The notes under the pieces were generated by a model. It did not search any database. It was not told where the DNA came from and saw only the letters and a list, made by a program, of their open reading frames with translations. The translations under genes were made by a program, and so were the position numbers. A DNA stretch of 64,000 bases from Cannabis sativa (Eukaryota > Streptophyta > Magnoliopsida > Rosales > Cannabaceae), in NCBI RefSeq assembly GCF_029168945.1, contig NC_083603.1:18104001-18168000 (forward strand), written 5' to 3'. This document shows, piece after piece, positions 33,577 through 44,462 of the stretch; within the stretch, counting starts at the first letter, position 1, and the number at the start of each line of letters is the position of its first letter.

Positions 33577-35397
33577 TTATGTGGAAGAACTTGAAGAATT
33601 CAGTACACCATTTGCAGGTTTCTTCTTAACCATATCAGATTGATGATCATCAGCAGTACTAGTACTCGTGGTGCCTACTTTGAATTTCTTATAGATATCA
33701 CCTCGGTAGAATTTTCTTGTTCTAATAACCAAAAAAAATGACACCATGCTGCCACAAAAGGCAGCTGCACTGATTATGAAAAAAGCCATTCTATAACACT
33801 GAACACCATCACAAGTCAAATCTTGATCTTTTTCCCTTTTTAGACCTTTGGCCTCTAATTGTTTCAAAGCTTCTTTGTCATATAATCGACCAGCTACCAA
33901 CACGTTGAGGATATAAGCCCCAACTGGGCTTGCCAAACCACCTAAATTGTACAAAGTAGCATAGTGTTTGAGCCCAAAAATCTCTGATATAATTGCAAAT
34001 ATCAAAGGCCACTGAGCACCAAAACAAAATCCAATAATCACAGAAGCGAAATACAAAGAGTAAGGGACTGCCAAGGCTATCAAGGTATGGCCAACACAAG
34101 CAAAAAGAAGAACCAAAGTGAGCATTAAGGGACGTGGGAACCTGTACGTAGTCAGAAATATTTCAGAAGCAAAGCCAGAAGCAACTCTTCCAAGATAGCC
34201 CCAGATACTTACGAGTGAGATGAAAGTTGCAGTGCTGTGAGTTGGATATCCCATAGATTTTCCTATCTGACCCAAGTTGTCGATCAGTGTCAAAGTCCCA
34301 CCAGCACCACAGATTGTAGCAATGAACAAGATTAACATGTCTACACTGAAAAGAGCTTGTAAAATGGTGTAGTCCTCACCTCTCTCCGGCGGGTTGAAAA
34401 TGTTTCCACACCAACTTGAGCCTTCTTCTTGTGAAGTTTCTTCACTAACACCTTCACTACTAGAGTGGACATCAAGTAATTGAACCGAACCTTGATTATT
34501 TTGAGGTATGATCACATCTTGCATAGGCAGAGTAGTTTTGGCTTTCCAAATACGGTACTCTTCTCTTATAACAATGGCCAGAGGTAAAAAAACCAAGAGA
34601 AGAACAATAATTGGAGATGTTCCCACGTACTGAACTCTAGTAAACTTAAGCTTGTTCTGTATAATAATCAAAACCATGAGAAACCCAGCAAGACCAAGAG
34701 AAACATAAAGAAGATTATAGAATATTCTGATCTCATTCGGTTGTCGAGGCATCTTAATTATCCGAATGATTCTAAGAAAAACGAAGTTAACAGCAGCAGG
34801 AAGCCAAGCAATTAGTAAGATAAGAGCTTTAGTATTATCACCATACAAAGCATGGTAGAGTTGTGTTATGATAGCTCCGCTAAGGCCAACATAGCCTTTC
34901 AACAACCCCAAAACACATCCTCTGTTTTCGGGGAAATTGCTGACAGAAGGGATCAAAGCTCCTGTATTTGCAAACGTCTGGGAGTTAGCTCCAATACAAA
35001 TGTAGAGACACATGTGCCACACTTGGGGTTTCGGTATTCTGCCGGTTATGGCGAGCCAAATCATGAAGTAGCCGAAGAAGTTCATGACTACTCCGACGGA
35101 GAGGACCACACTTGGCGGCATGACCTCGTTGAGTAGCCCTGAAACTACACCGATGTTGGCACCTAACTCCTTAAAGAAGCCTACGAGATTAAGTGTCGTT
35201 TGGTCGTAGCCTAGTAATATTTTGATATCTGAAGAGAAAAGTCCGAACATGTAGGTGGCACCTGCAACTGACATGACCAGGGTTGAAGCCAAGAACATAA
35301 ACCATCGGCCGAAGAGTACTTGGGACCCCAAGCTACGAAGCTGATAAGTACTCCTACAGCCATGGCTAACACTTAAACCACCTGATGCCTCCACCAT
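33577..35397 (-). CDS. Nodulin-like / NFD4-like MFS transporter
   Basis: An intact, uninterrupted 606-residue frame, the only convincing host gene here. Residues 30-215 match the plant nodulin-like domain: FGRWFMFLAST, ATYMFGLFSSDIK, KELGANIGVVSGLL, and NFPENRG (154-160) followed by GLLKGYVGLSGAI. A second bundle of hydrophobic segments (from about 350) has ATICGAGGTLTLIDNLGQIG, SIWGYLGRVASGF and ISEIFGLKHYATLYN, typical of the MFS half. About twelve membrane spans are expected, with a hydrophilic central loop (about 300-345) and a Ser/Thr-rich C-terminal tail. Length fits the family (roughly 550-610). The start is the first Met, just downstream of a TATA-like element. Relatives include NUCLEAR FUSION DEFECTIVE 4; the substrate of most members is unknown and cannot be inferred here. 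No introns are needed. Confidence 0.92.
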   Translation of the reverse strand: MVEASGGLSVSHGCRSTYQLRSLGSQVLFGRWFMFLASTLVMSVAGATYMFGLFSSDIKILLGYDQTTLNLVGFFKELGANIGVVSGLLNEVMPPSVVLSVGVVMNFFGYFMIWLAITGRIPKPQVWHMCLYICIGANSQTFANTGALIPSVSNFPENRGCVLGLLKGYVGLSGAIITQLYHALYGDNTKALILLIAWLPAAVNFVFLRIIRIIKMPRQPNEIRIFYNLLYVSLGLAGFLMVLIIIQNKLKFTRVQYVGTSPIIVLLLVFLPLAIVIREEYRIWKAKTTLPMQDVIIPQNNQGSVQLLDVHSSSEGVSEETSQEEGSSWCGNIFNPPERGEDYTILQALFSVDMLILFIATICGAGGTLTLIDNLGQIGKSMGYPTHSTATFISLVSIWGYLGRVASGFASEIFLTTYRFPRPLMLTLVLLFACVGHTLIALAVPYSLYFASVIIGFCFGAQWPLIFAIISEIFGLKHYATLYNLGGLASPVGAYILNVLVAGRLYDKEALKQLEAKGLKREKDQDLTCDGVQCYRMAFFIISAAAFCGSMVSFFLVIRTRKFYRGDIYKKFKVGTTSTSTADDHQSDMVKKKPANGVLNSSSSST

Positions 35398-35427
35398 TTT
35401 AGTAAGCTTGATCTAAGAAATGAGTTA

Positions 35428-35438
35428 GCTATATATAG
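35428..35438 (-). promoter_or_regulatory. TATA-like element upstream of the transporter
   Basis: CTATATATAGC on the minus strand, 31 bases before the ATG. That would leave a very short 5' UTR, so it may instead lie within a longer leader whose promoter is farther upstream. Confidence 0.3.
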
Positions 35439-36863
35439 ATTTTAAGGAAAAGTTCAGATTGATTGTTTGAATCATATAGAAATGAAGGGTGAGGATATTA
35501 GGAAATAGAGAAAAAGAGTGGGTGGGCTCCTGCTGCTTTGTTGTGTTTGATTTTCGATTGTGTATATCTCGTTGAGGGGACTTGTTCTCTTATTTTTATT
35601 ATTGTTATTCATGATTTTATTATTTTTATTATTTGTTGAAAGTAATAATTCACTATTTGTTAAGGCATTAATCCACGCTTTGTTGTCCATAACATTTTTG
35701 TGCTGCAAATCCATGAAAACTATAAGAATATTTTTTTATATTATTATTTGTTTTTTTTTTTTTTTGAAATATGGAATGTCTTGATTTGATGCAATGGCTT
35801 TTCCTTTTTTCATATATATATATTTGGTCATAAGGGAAATTTTGATTTTATTTAACATCTTTTATTTGTACCTTAAAATCTTTATAAAGCACTTTATGTT
35901 AGGAATTTTATTTTATATAAAATATGTATCTTTAATTAGTAGTTTAATTTTTTTTTTTAAAATTCACATTCTTAAAAAATGTACATATATCAAATAAAAA
36001 TAGAATATATTTTAAATATTATGATAAAAAAAATAAAAAGTTATATAAAATTCTATGAAAAAAATTATAAATATTTAAAAAAATATATATAAAAATAAAA
36101 TCAAAATAAGTATTAAAATAAATAAAAAATAATGGGACAAATTTTTTTACAAAAATATTAAAAGTAATTTTTAAAATTATTTAATTTTTTTTAATATAGT
36201 GTGTACTTATTATTTTGTGGAGTTATAAGTAGAACTCCTAATTGTTTTTTCTTGACTATTCTGTACAAGAAGGAAGAAAAGACGTACAGATTCATTTTGG
36301 GGGTCATTTATTAAAAGTTAATGTTATTATTATTCTCATTAATCATTATGGTTATTATTATTATTTATTGCTAAAACTTTTTACAGAGTACGTATGGCTC
36401 CGAAATTGGACGAGTATGTATACTCTATTAAAATTGACAGTCAATACCTCTATCTCTGCACTATTTCGGTCATTTTAACTTGGATGAGATTACTTTGTTG
36501 CCATATATGATACATTACATATAATATTGCCTTGCCGCATATGTTGAAGTATCTCAATTTCATTTCTCAAAAAAAAAAAAAATATCTCAATTTAGAATAA
36601 GGATACATCATATATGGTAATAGGGAATTTGAGGAAATCATTCACAAGATTTCTTCAAAATAATATAATAATTATAGAATATATGGATACTGAATACCTT
36701 AGGAGGGTGTGTTATTATATGTTTTATCCGGATAAAGATATCAGAATAAGACATATGATTATTATCCATGATCCATCCCAAATTAAACTCGATATATATT
36801 CTTCCATGATTTCTTTTATTGATTTATTGGTTTTTCTTTTCTATTTAAGGGACAGATCTTTGA
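35439..36863. other. Upstream flank of the transporter; AT-rich, no gene recognised
   Basis: Contains poly-T runs and a small inverted repeat (TTGCCATATATGATACAT near 36498 against ATACATCATATATGGTAA near 36604) that may be a short MITE. Open frames here are AT-rich and match nothing I know. The transporter's promoter should lie in its proximal part. Confidence 0.45.
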
Positions 36864-38581
36864 TTTTTTTTTCCTTTTAGAAACCAAACTTTATTCTAAA
36901 GCCAAAAATAAGTAAATATTGACAGGGGCCACTTCTCTTAAACATCTAGGAGACATAAGCTTCTCCTCTCGAGCCCAACGGGCGAGAAAGTTAACCACAA
37001 GATTCGAGAACCTAAGAATAGATACCACTATCACAAACTCAAAGTCCTTAAAACAGTTAATACAGTCCATAAAAAATAGAAAAGAACCCCACTCAAAACG
37101 AATTGAACCACTTTTTTAAAACCATTAATGATTTTAACCTCAGTAAACTCCACAGCAATGACAGCTTCTCCAAGTCTTGGCATCTTTTCTAGACTACGGC
37201 CACACCAGTAGACGATCTCTTAAATGATGAGTCCACTTGAATGATCGAGTAATTTTTCAAGTAAATCAGATCGCAATCTTTTACAAGACCATCTGCAACA
37301 ACAAACAAGTCATCTACACCAGCAAAGGAGGAGTCAAGGTTATCTGTCGATCCATTGGTACAAAGAAACTTGTCCAATTCAGAAACTCTTCCTCAGCAAT
37401 CATCATAAATGGCAAGAAAGTCAAAATTCTTTCATTCATAAAAAATGCCATTCCTCTTTCCAGATAGTTTCATAGATACAAGCACCAAAGAGTCTAATGT
37501 CCTGGTCTTTAAAGTCAAACAACCACCCGCCAAATTCTAGCAGCACTCGTCCAAACGCACTCCCCATTTGCTCATAAACCAAATATCGTGAACTAGCTGA
37601 CATTTCCCAAAGAGATGGAGAGTAGTTTCCACTTCAACACTGCAAAAGACAAAATAACGATCTTCATGATCAACGAAACCAAGCCCGGCTCGAGTTGGGA
37701 GACAGTTCGCCAAAATTTTCCAAAGATGGAATAACTGTTTAGAGTGTAAGTTTTGTTTCCAAAGGTTTCTCTAGCCAGGACTATGCTAGTGAAATCTCTT
37801 CGCTTGATCCACCCAGTAGGCACTTTTGGCCAAGAACAACCCGAATTTTAAAGCTTTCCAAAAAAGAATATCCTGACCCTCTTACAAAGGCTTTCACAAA
37901 AAGATCTATCACCTTTCTAAAAGCATGAATCTAATTGTATTTGTACCCCTCCTTAATCTCTTCATAAGATTTCCATAGAATCTAGGGGAGGGTCCATAGG
38001 TCGATCTTGCCATTTGCAATGATAAATCCAGCACACAAACATCCCGAGTCTTTAAAAGACTCTTCCAAACTCTAGAATCAGAATTTTTCTTTTCAACCTG
38101 CCAAAGATCCATCTTTGAGCAATATTTATCCAGTAAAGCCTTAACCCACAGTTTATCCTTTTGTTGCAGGATCAACCAAAAAAGGTTAGCTTGAAAAGTT
38201 GTATTCATGTCTTTAAATCTTCTCATATCCAAACCGCCACAGCATTTTGGTTGACAGCTCTTACCCCAACTCTTAAGTGCTCAATATCTCTTTTTTTTTT
38301 TCATATTTCCAACCCACCAAAATTTAGCAAATAACCGGTCAAGCTTGTCACAAAGGGTAGAAGGGATTTTGGTAGTCGACATAAAGTAAGTCGGGATGTT
38401 TTATAAAATAGACCCCACAAGAGTACTTCAACCCACTTGGGAGAGACACTTAGATTTCCACCCTTCCAGTCTACTGAGCACTTTATGCTTTAAAAAATAG
38501 TAATCCTTCCTCCTCTTAGCATTAAAGAAGAAAAGGATTACCAAAGTACTTCTCTTGAGCTCTTAGCAGCTCCATGCCAAG
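36864..38581 (-). pseudogene. LINE-A, 3' segment: RT thumb, zinc-binding region, RNase H and poly(A) tail
   Basis: Minus-strand reading from 38577: AQEKYFGNPFLFFNAKRRK (RT thumb), then FQANLFWLILQQKDKLWVKAL (38232-37909), then the zf-RVT-like region (37823-37593), then an RNase H-like domain with IQVDSSFKRSSTGVAVV (37377-37189) and EAVIAVEFTEV. It ends with AATAAA near 36893 and an A run (T run 36864-36872 on the plus strand), the signature of a reverse-transcribed poly(A) end. Several stops and frameshifts are present. It is interrupted at 38581 by element C; the upstream part resumes at 51452. Confidence 0.8.
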
Positions 38582-38803
38582 TGAAAACTTACTGAGATAA
38601 AAACAGAGAGTTCTATGAGAACAACACTGAGAATTTTAGCAAATGAAATCTTGACCTTACAAGAGATCAAGCCCTTTATTTATACAGACAGAGTACAGGG
38701 TGGAACTAAAACAATACAGAGAGAATTCAACAAGTTTGTTACAAAACAGAATATTAACTAATCGCTGACAGGTTTAACTAACTAAGTTTAACTAATGTTA
38801 TCA
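38582..38803 (-). repeat. 3' LTR of element C
   Basis: Starts TGAAAACTTACTGAG and ends AATGTTATCA on the plus strand. It differs from 51230-51451 at only a few positions. In minus sense it contains TATAAATAAAGGGC, a likely TATA box. Confidence 0.9.
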
Positions 38804-41800
38804 GCCCCCCTCAAACGAAATGGGGTGGAAACAACATTGAGTTTGGATTTGAGATAGTTGAATCTGTCAGTAGGCAGCGGCTTGGTGAGAATGTCAGCAG
38901 TTTGATCCACCGAAGGAACATAACAGACAAATAATTCACTGGCCAATATTTGATCTCTGACAAAGTGCATAACGATCTCAATATGCTTGCATCAGGCATG
39001 AAAAATTGGGTTGGCTGCAAGGGCAGCCGCACTTTGATTATCGACCCACAAAATAGGAGATGATGTAAGTGGTATTTGAAGCTCTTGCAGCAGGGAGCAT
39101 AGCCATCGAATCTCTGAGGCAACATTTGCTAGAGCCCGAAACTCACTTTCAGTGCTGGAACGGGCAACAACTGCTTGCTTTTTGGCAGACCATGAGACCA
39201 AGTTATCACCAAGAAATATAGCATAGCCCCCAGTTGAACGACGATCATCAGGGCAACTGCCCAGTCAGCGTCAGAGTAGCCATGGAGAGACAAATTGAGA
39301 GCAGGTTTGATAAGTAGTCCCTTCGAGATGGTGCCTTTGAGGTATCAAAGTAAACGCTTAGTAGCCTCCCAGTGAAGTGTAGTAGGTGCGTGGAAAAAAT
39401 GGTTGAGTTTGTTGATCATAAAAGCAACTTCAGGACGAGTAAGGGTGAGGTACTGAAGGGCACCTACTGTGCTTCGGTAGAGATGCACATCATCCATAGG
39501 GGCACCATTTGTTAAGGACAATTTTGAAGTAGAACTTGTAGGACTTGAGCATGGCTTGGCACCATCGAGGTGTAATTTGACCAAGAGATCAGTTATATAC
39601 TTAGTTTGAGAGAGGTACATCCCTACTTTATTTCTGTGTACTTCAATACCAAGAAAGTAGTGTATGTCCCCCATGTCTTTTAGAGAAAAGTTAGAATTCA
39701 GATCACATATAAGCTTGGTAATAAGTGTGGAGTTGGGACCTATGATTAAGAAGTCGTCAACATATACTAAGAGATAGATTATTGTAGGTCCCTGACCAAA
39801 GATGAAGAGAGAAGCATCAAATTTTGCTTGCTGAAAACCCCATGAGAAAAGTGTTTGTTTGAGTTTATCGTTCCATGCACGTGGAGCTTGTTTGAGTCCG
39901 TATATGGCCTTATGTAGTTTGCACACATGAGTTGGTTTGTGAGGATCAACAAAGCCCGGAGGTTGTTGCATATTGACATCTTCATTTAGGGTGCCATTTA
40001 AGAAGGCGTTGCTGATATCTAATTGTTTGACAGACCATTCAAAAGAGACAGCAAGTATAAGAACAGCATGTACAGTAGCCGGTTTGACAACGGGACTAAA
40101 GGTGTATTCATAAATGATGCCAGTGTTTGAAGAAAACCTTTAGCTACTAGACGAGATTTGCATTTGTCTAGAGTGCCGTCAGCCTTTAGTTTAACCCTAT
40201 CAACCCATTTATTAGTAAGAATCTGCATATCAGAAGTTTTTAGAACTAAACTCTAAGTATGTAACTTTTTCAGCATAAAGATTTCATCATTCATTGAGGC
40301 ATTCCACCTAGGATCCTTGAGGGCAGCTTTAAGAGTTAATGGTTCAGTAGGCAAAAGAGATTCAGGGAGAGGGTGTCTTGTTGCCATATATGCCTTTGGT
40401 TTAAAAATCCCTCTTTGTGATCTAGTGATCATGGGGTGAGTCCTTGGTACAACAGGTACAGGTTCAGTATTTGTAGAAATTGATGTAGATTCTGCTGAAG
40501 TATCAATATGAGTAGTAGATTCAGTTGGTGCATTCGACAAGGAGGATGTGGGAATGGCAGGTAACACCACAGGAGCAGTTTCAGGTGCCATAGCTGGGGC
40601 TGCTTCAGTAAAAAAATTGAGCAGTGGGAAGAGCAGGAGCTGTGTTCGGCTGCTGTTGTTGCTGGTGTGATACCGTAGGTGGAAAAGTTTATTGTGGCTC
40701 ATTGAAGATAACATGTCCGGCAATATAGATTCTTCCTTGAAGATTTTGACATATATATCCTTTGTGATTTGGCGAATGGTCCAGAAAATGATATGGTTGA
40801 GATCTGAAGCTCATTTTATGTGTGTTGTATGGTCTCAAGTATAGATAACAAATGCAGCCAAATGGTTTTAAGGACTTGTAATCTAGTGTATGAACAAAAA
40901 GGCATTGGTAAGGGCTGATGTGATTTAGAATATTTGTTGGCAATTTGTTTATGGTACAAACCCCACATTGAAAGGCACGCCACCAAAAAGATTAATCTAG
41001 TCCTGCTTGTGCAAGTAATGTTAATCCTGTTTCAGTTATGTGACGATGCTTCCATTCGGCCCTACCATTTTGCTCATATGTGTGTGGACATGGATGAATG
41101 AACTGAATTCCTTGTGCCTGCAAAAATGGTTCTAACACTCTATATTCTCCTCCCCAGTCAGATTGGACAACTTTAATAGGTAAAGAAAACTGTTTCTCAA
41201 CAAGGCATTTAAACTTAAGAAATACATCATATGACTGAGATTTTAGTGTAATGGGAAAAATGCAAGTAAAACGACTATAATCATCAATAAAATGGACATA
41301 GTATCGAAAACCATCAAGTGAGGGTGTATGTGAAGGACCCCACACATCTGTATGTAGTAATTCAAGAGGTTTTGAGGCACGAGTTGAAGATAAAGGAAAG
41401 GGTAGTTTATGACTCTTTCCTTTTTGACAAGCATCACAAAATTTTAGATTCTTTAAAGAACATGGAATAGCTAAAGAGGAGAGAATTTGCTTGAGTGTTT
41501 GTGGTGATGGATGTCCAAGTTTTATATGCCAGAGATTGATATCAGTGTCAACAGTAGAATAAAAGGCTTGAGGAGTAGAAGTAAAAGACAAATCATCTTT
41601 ATTGTTGATAGTGGAATTATAAGTAGGACTATTTTGCATCTTAGTGCTTTGATTACATTGATATGTGCTAGTGCTAGAATTGAAATCATGAATGCAACAA
41701 CACTTTTGAGTTGAATCATTAGTGCAGCTACATTGTTGAGTATTGGCAGACTTGGAAATAGTGGCTAGATGACATTGAATGGTGGAGGAAGAGGAAGAAG

Positions 41801-42569
41801 ATTCACCAAGAACATAGAGGCCATTCTTAACTATCCCTTTGAGCAATACTTTCTCCGATTCCTTGTCCTTAACAAAACAACAATATTTGTGAAATTCAAG
41901 AAATACATCATTGTCATGGGTTAGTTTAAAGACACTAATGAGATTTTCGGTAATTGAAGGAACATTTAAAACAGATTTTAGATGAATTGGGGTATTTTGA
42001 TTAGATGAGATAGTTGAATTGCCTATATGAGAAATGAGTAGTTTCTTACCATCTCCAACAATGAGAGTTTCTTTACCAGTATAGGGGTTACATTGTCCAA
42101 GTGTTCCATGCTGAATGCCACATGATTGTTCGCTCCCGTGTCAGCATACCAGTATGAATCTTCTCCAAAATCAGGTACTGTATTGGAGGAGTACACTTGA
42201 AGATCCATGTGATCTGGTGAGTCTTCTTCAGCAAAGAAGGCTTTAGGTGGGGCACCATTTTTGAGATATCCAGTTCCATTTCCAAATGGGTTCTTTGTGG
42301 GTGGAACAAAAGCTTTATCGAACTTGTAATGGCATATGGCTGTTGTATGGCCAATTTTGAAACAGACTTGGCAGATGGGTTTTGATGTAGTGGGGGATGA
42401 TTATTTGAAAGAATTTTTGTTGTAACTGCGCCAGCCATCACTGAAATTACTTCTTGCAGGTGTGTGTGGAGTCTTTGAATTTGGATTAAATCCAAATCTT
42501 GGTCCCCCAATAGTGAGATTTGCAGCCATTCTGTTCGAGATTTCAACAGTTGAGTGATGTCTCTCCAAT
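38804..42569 (-). pseudogene. Element C pol: protease, integrase, RT, RNase H, plus gag zinc knuckle (broken)
   Basis: In minus order: zinc knuckle CQVCFKIGHTTAIC (about 42370-42330); protease WYADTGANNHV (about 42155-42120); pre-integrase LWHIKLGHPSPQTL; integrase core with LLHTDVWGPSH, QSDWGGEY and NGRAEWKHRHI (41846-40992), all three acids retained; a variable linker (40723-40253); RT with [23 protein letters not shown] and an intact YVDD box at 39753-39764; and RNase H with [12 protein letters not shown] and WVDNQSAAA. An in-frame TGA at 38992-38994 interrupts RNase H, and frameshifts lie near 40000, 40130, 40700 and 42050. Catalytic residues are better kept than in A or B, suggesting a younger insertion. 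Confidence 0.85.
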
Positions 42570-43849
42570 CTACACTCTGTTGGGTTTTGTGCCCTAAATA
42601 AAATCCATTTAAATATAATAAAATTTACTTATTAATAAAGATCAGAAATAACATTTTATGTTGCATGGTTCACATGATTTATTTCATGATTATAAATAAA
42701 TAATGTATGAAATCTATTTAAGTCCAGAACATATGAATTTGTTAATGATTATAGTGTTGTCAGCACAGTGGAATATAATCTTAATTATATGTTCGAAAGT
42801 TTATTTCTTGATTTGTTAGTTCACTGGATTTAGACTGGCATGATATAATCAGCGATAGGTATTCTTACACCTTGGATAAGTGTTCTGTCATTTCCAGGGC
42901 ATTGGCAAAGTTTACCAGTATCGGATGTATGGAGTATACATCGGAAGGGACCGATATTGAACTTTGATTAGATTTATTAAAATTTACCGTAATATCTATT
43001 CAATTCAATATCACCTGTTGATCCTAGATCAAATCATCTTAATCCTGATATGATTAGGTTCGATCTCAAGAGTATTATACATGTTCTTTGATTTGTTAGT
43101 TAAGCCTACTTTTGGGTCAGGGTGATACGTACATTTTGGGAACATGATAGTATAATTGAGTGGGAGCGCTAACATAAATATGGAGTCTATAACTTCTACA
43201 GGAATTTAAAATTGAAACAATGATATCCTTCAAGCTTGGCTAAACAGAGATAAATGGTGGAGATCTCATTTCACTTCGCTGAAATATCATTTATACGGAG
43301 CTAAGTGTTTTAAGGATAAAATACATTGAAGGTGTAACGGTAATTTAGTTCCTATTCAACGTAGATCATCTATTAGAGGGTCATTGATCAAATTAGGATC
43401 ATAACAATGGATAACTAATAGCGTATCTATATCGTGGAACATATAGAGCGTTCTATATGACTGAGAGTGCAATTCCAAGTTCTAAGTGTGGATTCAATAA
43501 GGAATTAATAAGTTAGGGAATTTACTTGGTAAATTCGGTTCGAATTATTGGAAGCTCGGTTATATAGGCCCATGGTCCCCGTACTTGTAAGACTCAGTTA
43601 ATTGATTTTAATTAATCAATTATAATTCTAAAGTTAGACTATGTCTACTTTATGAATTTTCACTAAGCAAGGGCGAAACTGTAAAGAAAGAGTTTATAGG
43701 GTATATTTATAAATTAAGAGACTTTGGTTAGTCTAATTAAAAAATATAATAAATGACAATATTATTTAATAATTAATTATAGTTATTTAATAGTTAAAGT
43801 TGGGTATTTAGATTTTTTTAAACAACTTAAATAAGATATTTTTCAAAAT

Positions 43850-44399
43850 TATTCCATTTTTGAAATTTAATTAAAGTTTTTACTTTAATTTGTAATATTT
43901 CATTATTGAGATATGGAATATAAATGATTAAACAAAATACATATTTTTTTTAAATAATAAACTTTAATCAAGAGAAATTCGATCTCCATTGTTAGTTTTA
44001 CAAAGCTATTGTTTTAGTGAGTAATCCTCCCTAATGGAGGAACGTTCATTAGCAAGTTAGCGTCGTTTAATCTCGAAAGATAAGTATTCTTATAAGTTTT
44101 TTATATGGTTTATGACCACCCTAATGGTGGCGACTGTATAAGACTTACAAGACTGCGAAACAATGGTAGAAGCTCATAAGATAGAATTGCCTTGACTCTC
44201 GCCTAAACGGGACAACGCTGAATTCCAATCTTGATCGAATAAAAGGTTGCTAGAATGTTTAACATTTTAGATGAATTGACAACTCTATTCAATGGATGAT
44301 GCTTTGACTCTCGCCTAAACGGGACACTGTATCAGTTCATTGAAAACCTTGGAAAATAAACTATGTTAGATTTAGTATTTTTATAACATATGTGATTAT
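43850..44399 (+). other. Leader-like DNA before gag of element D
   Basis: Holds two copies of TTTGACTCTCGCCTAAACGG / TTGACTCTCGCCTAAACGGG (about 44191 and 44305) and paired CCCTAATGG(A/T)GG motifs (44031 and 44119). It has no LTR end, no primer site and no clear gag start. It is probably untranslated leader left after loss of the 5' LTR and gag N-terminus. Confidence 0.5.
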
Positions 44400-44462
44400 T
44401 TGTTTTCTGAACCTGTGTATGAATTTATAGAACCAAAACCTTACTTCTGTTTATTGATATAT

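Noticed and set aside
39345..39971. Element C RT as a possibly functional standalone gene.
   Set aside because: Although YVDD is intact, it is part of a polyprotein with a stop and frameshifts on both sides and is split by nested insertions.
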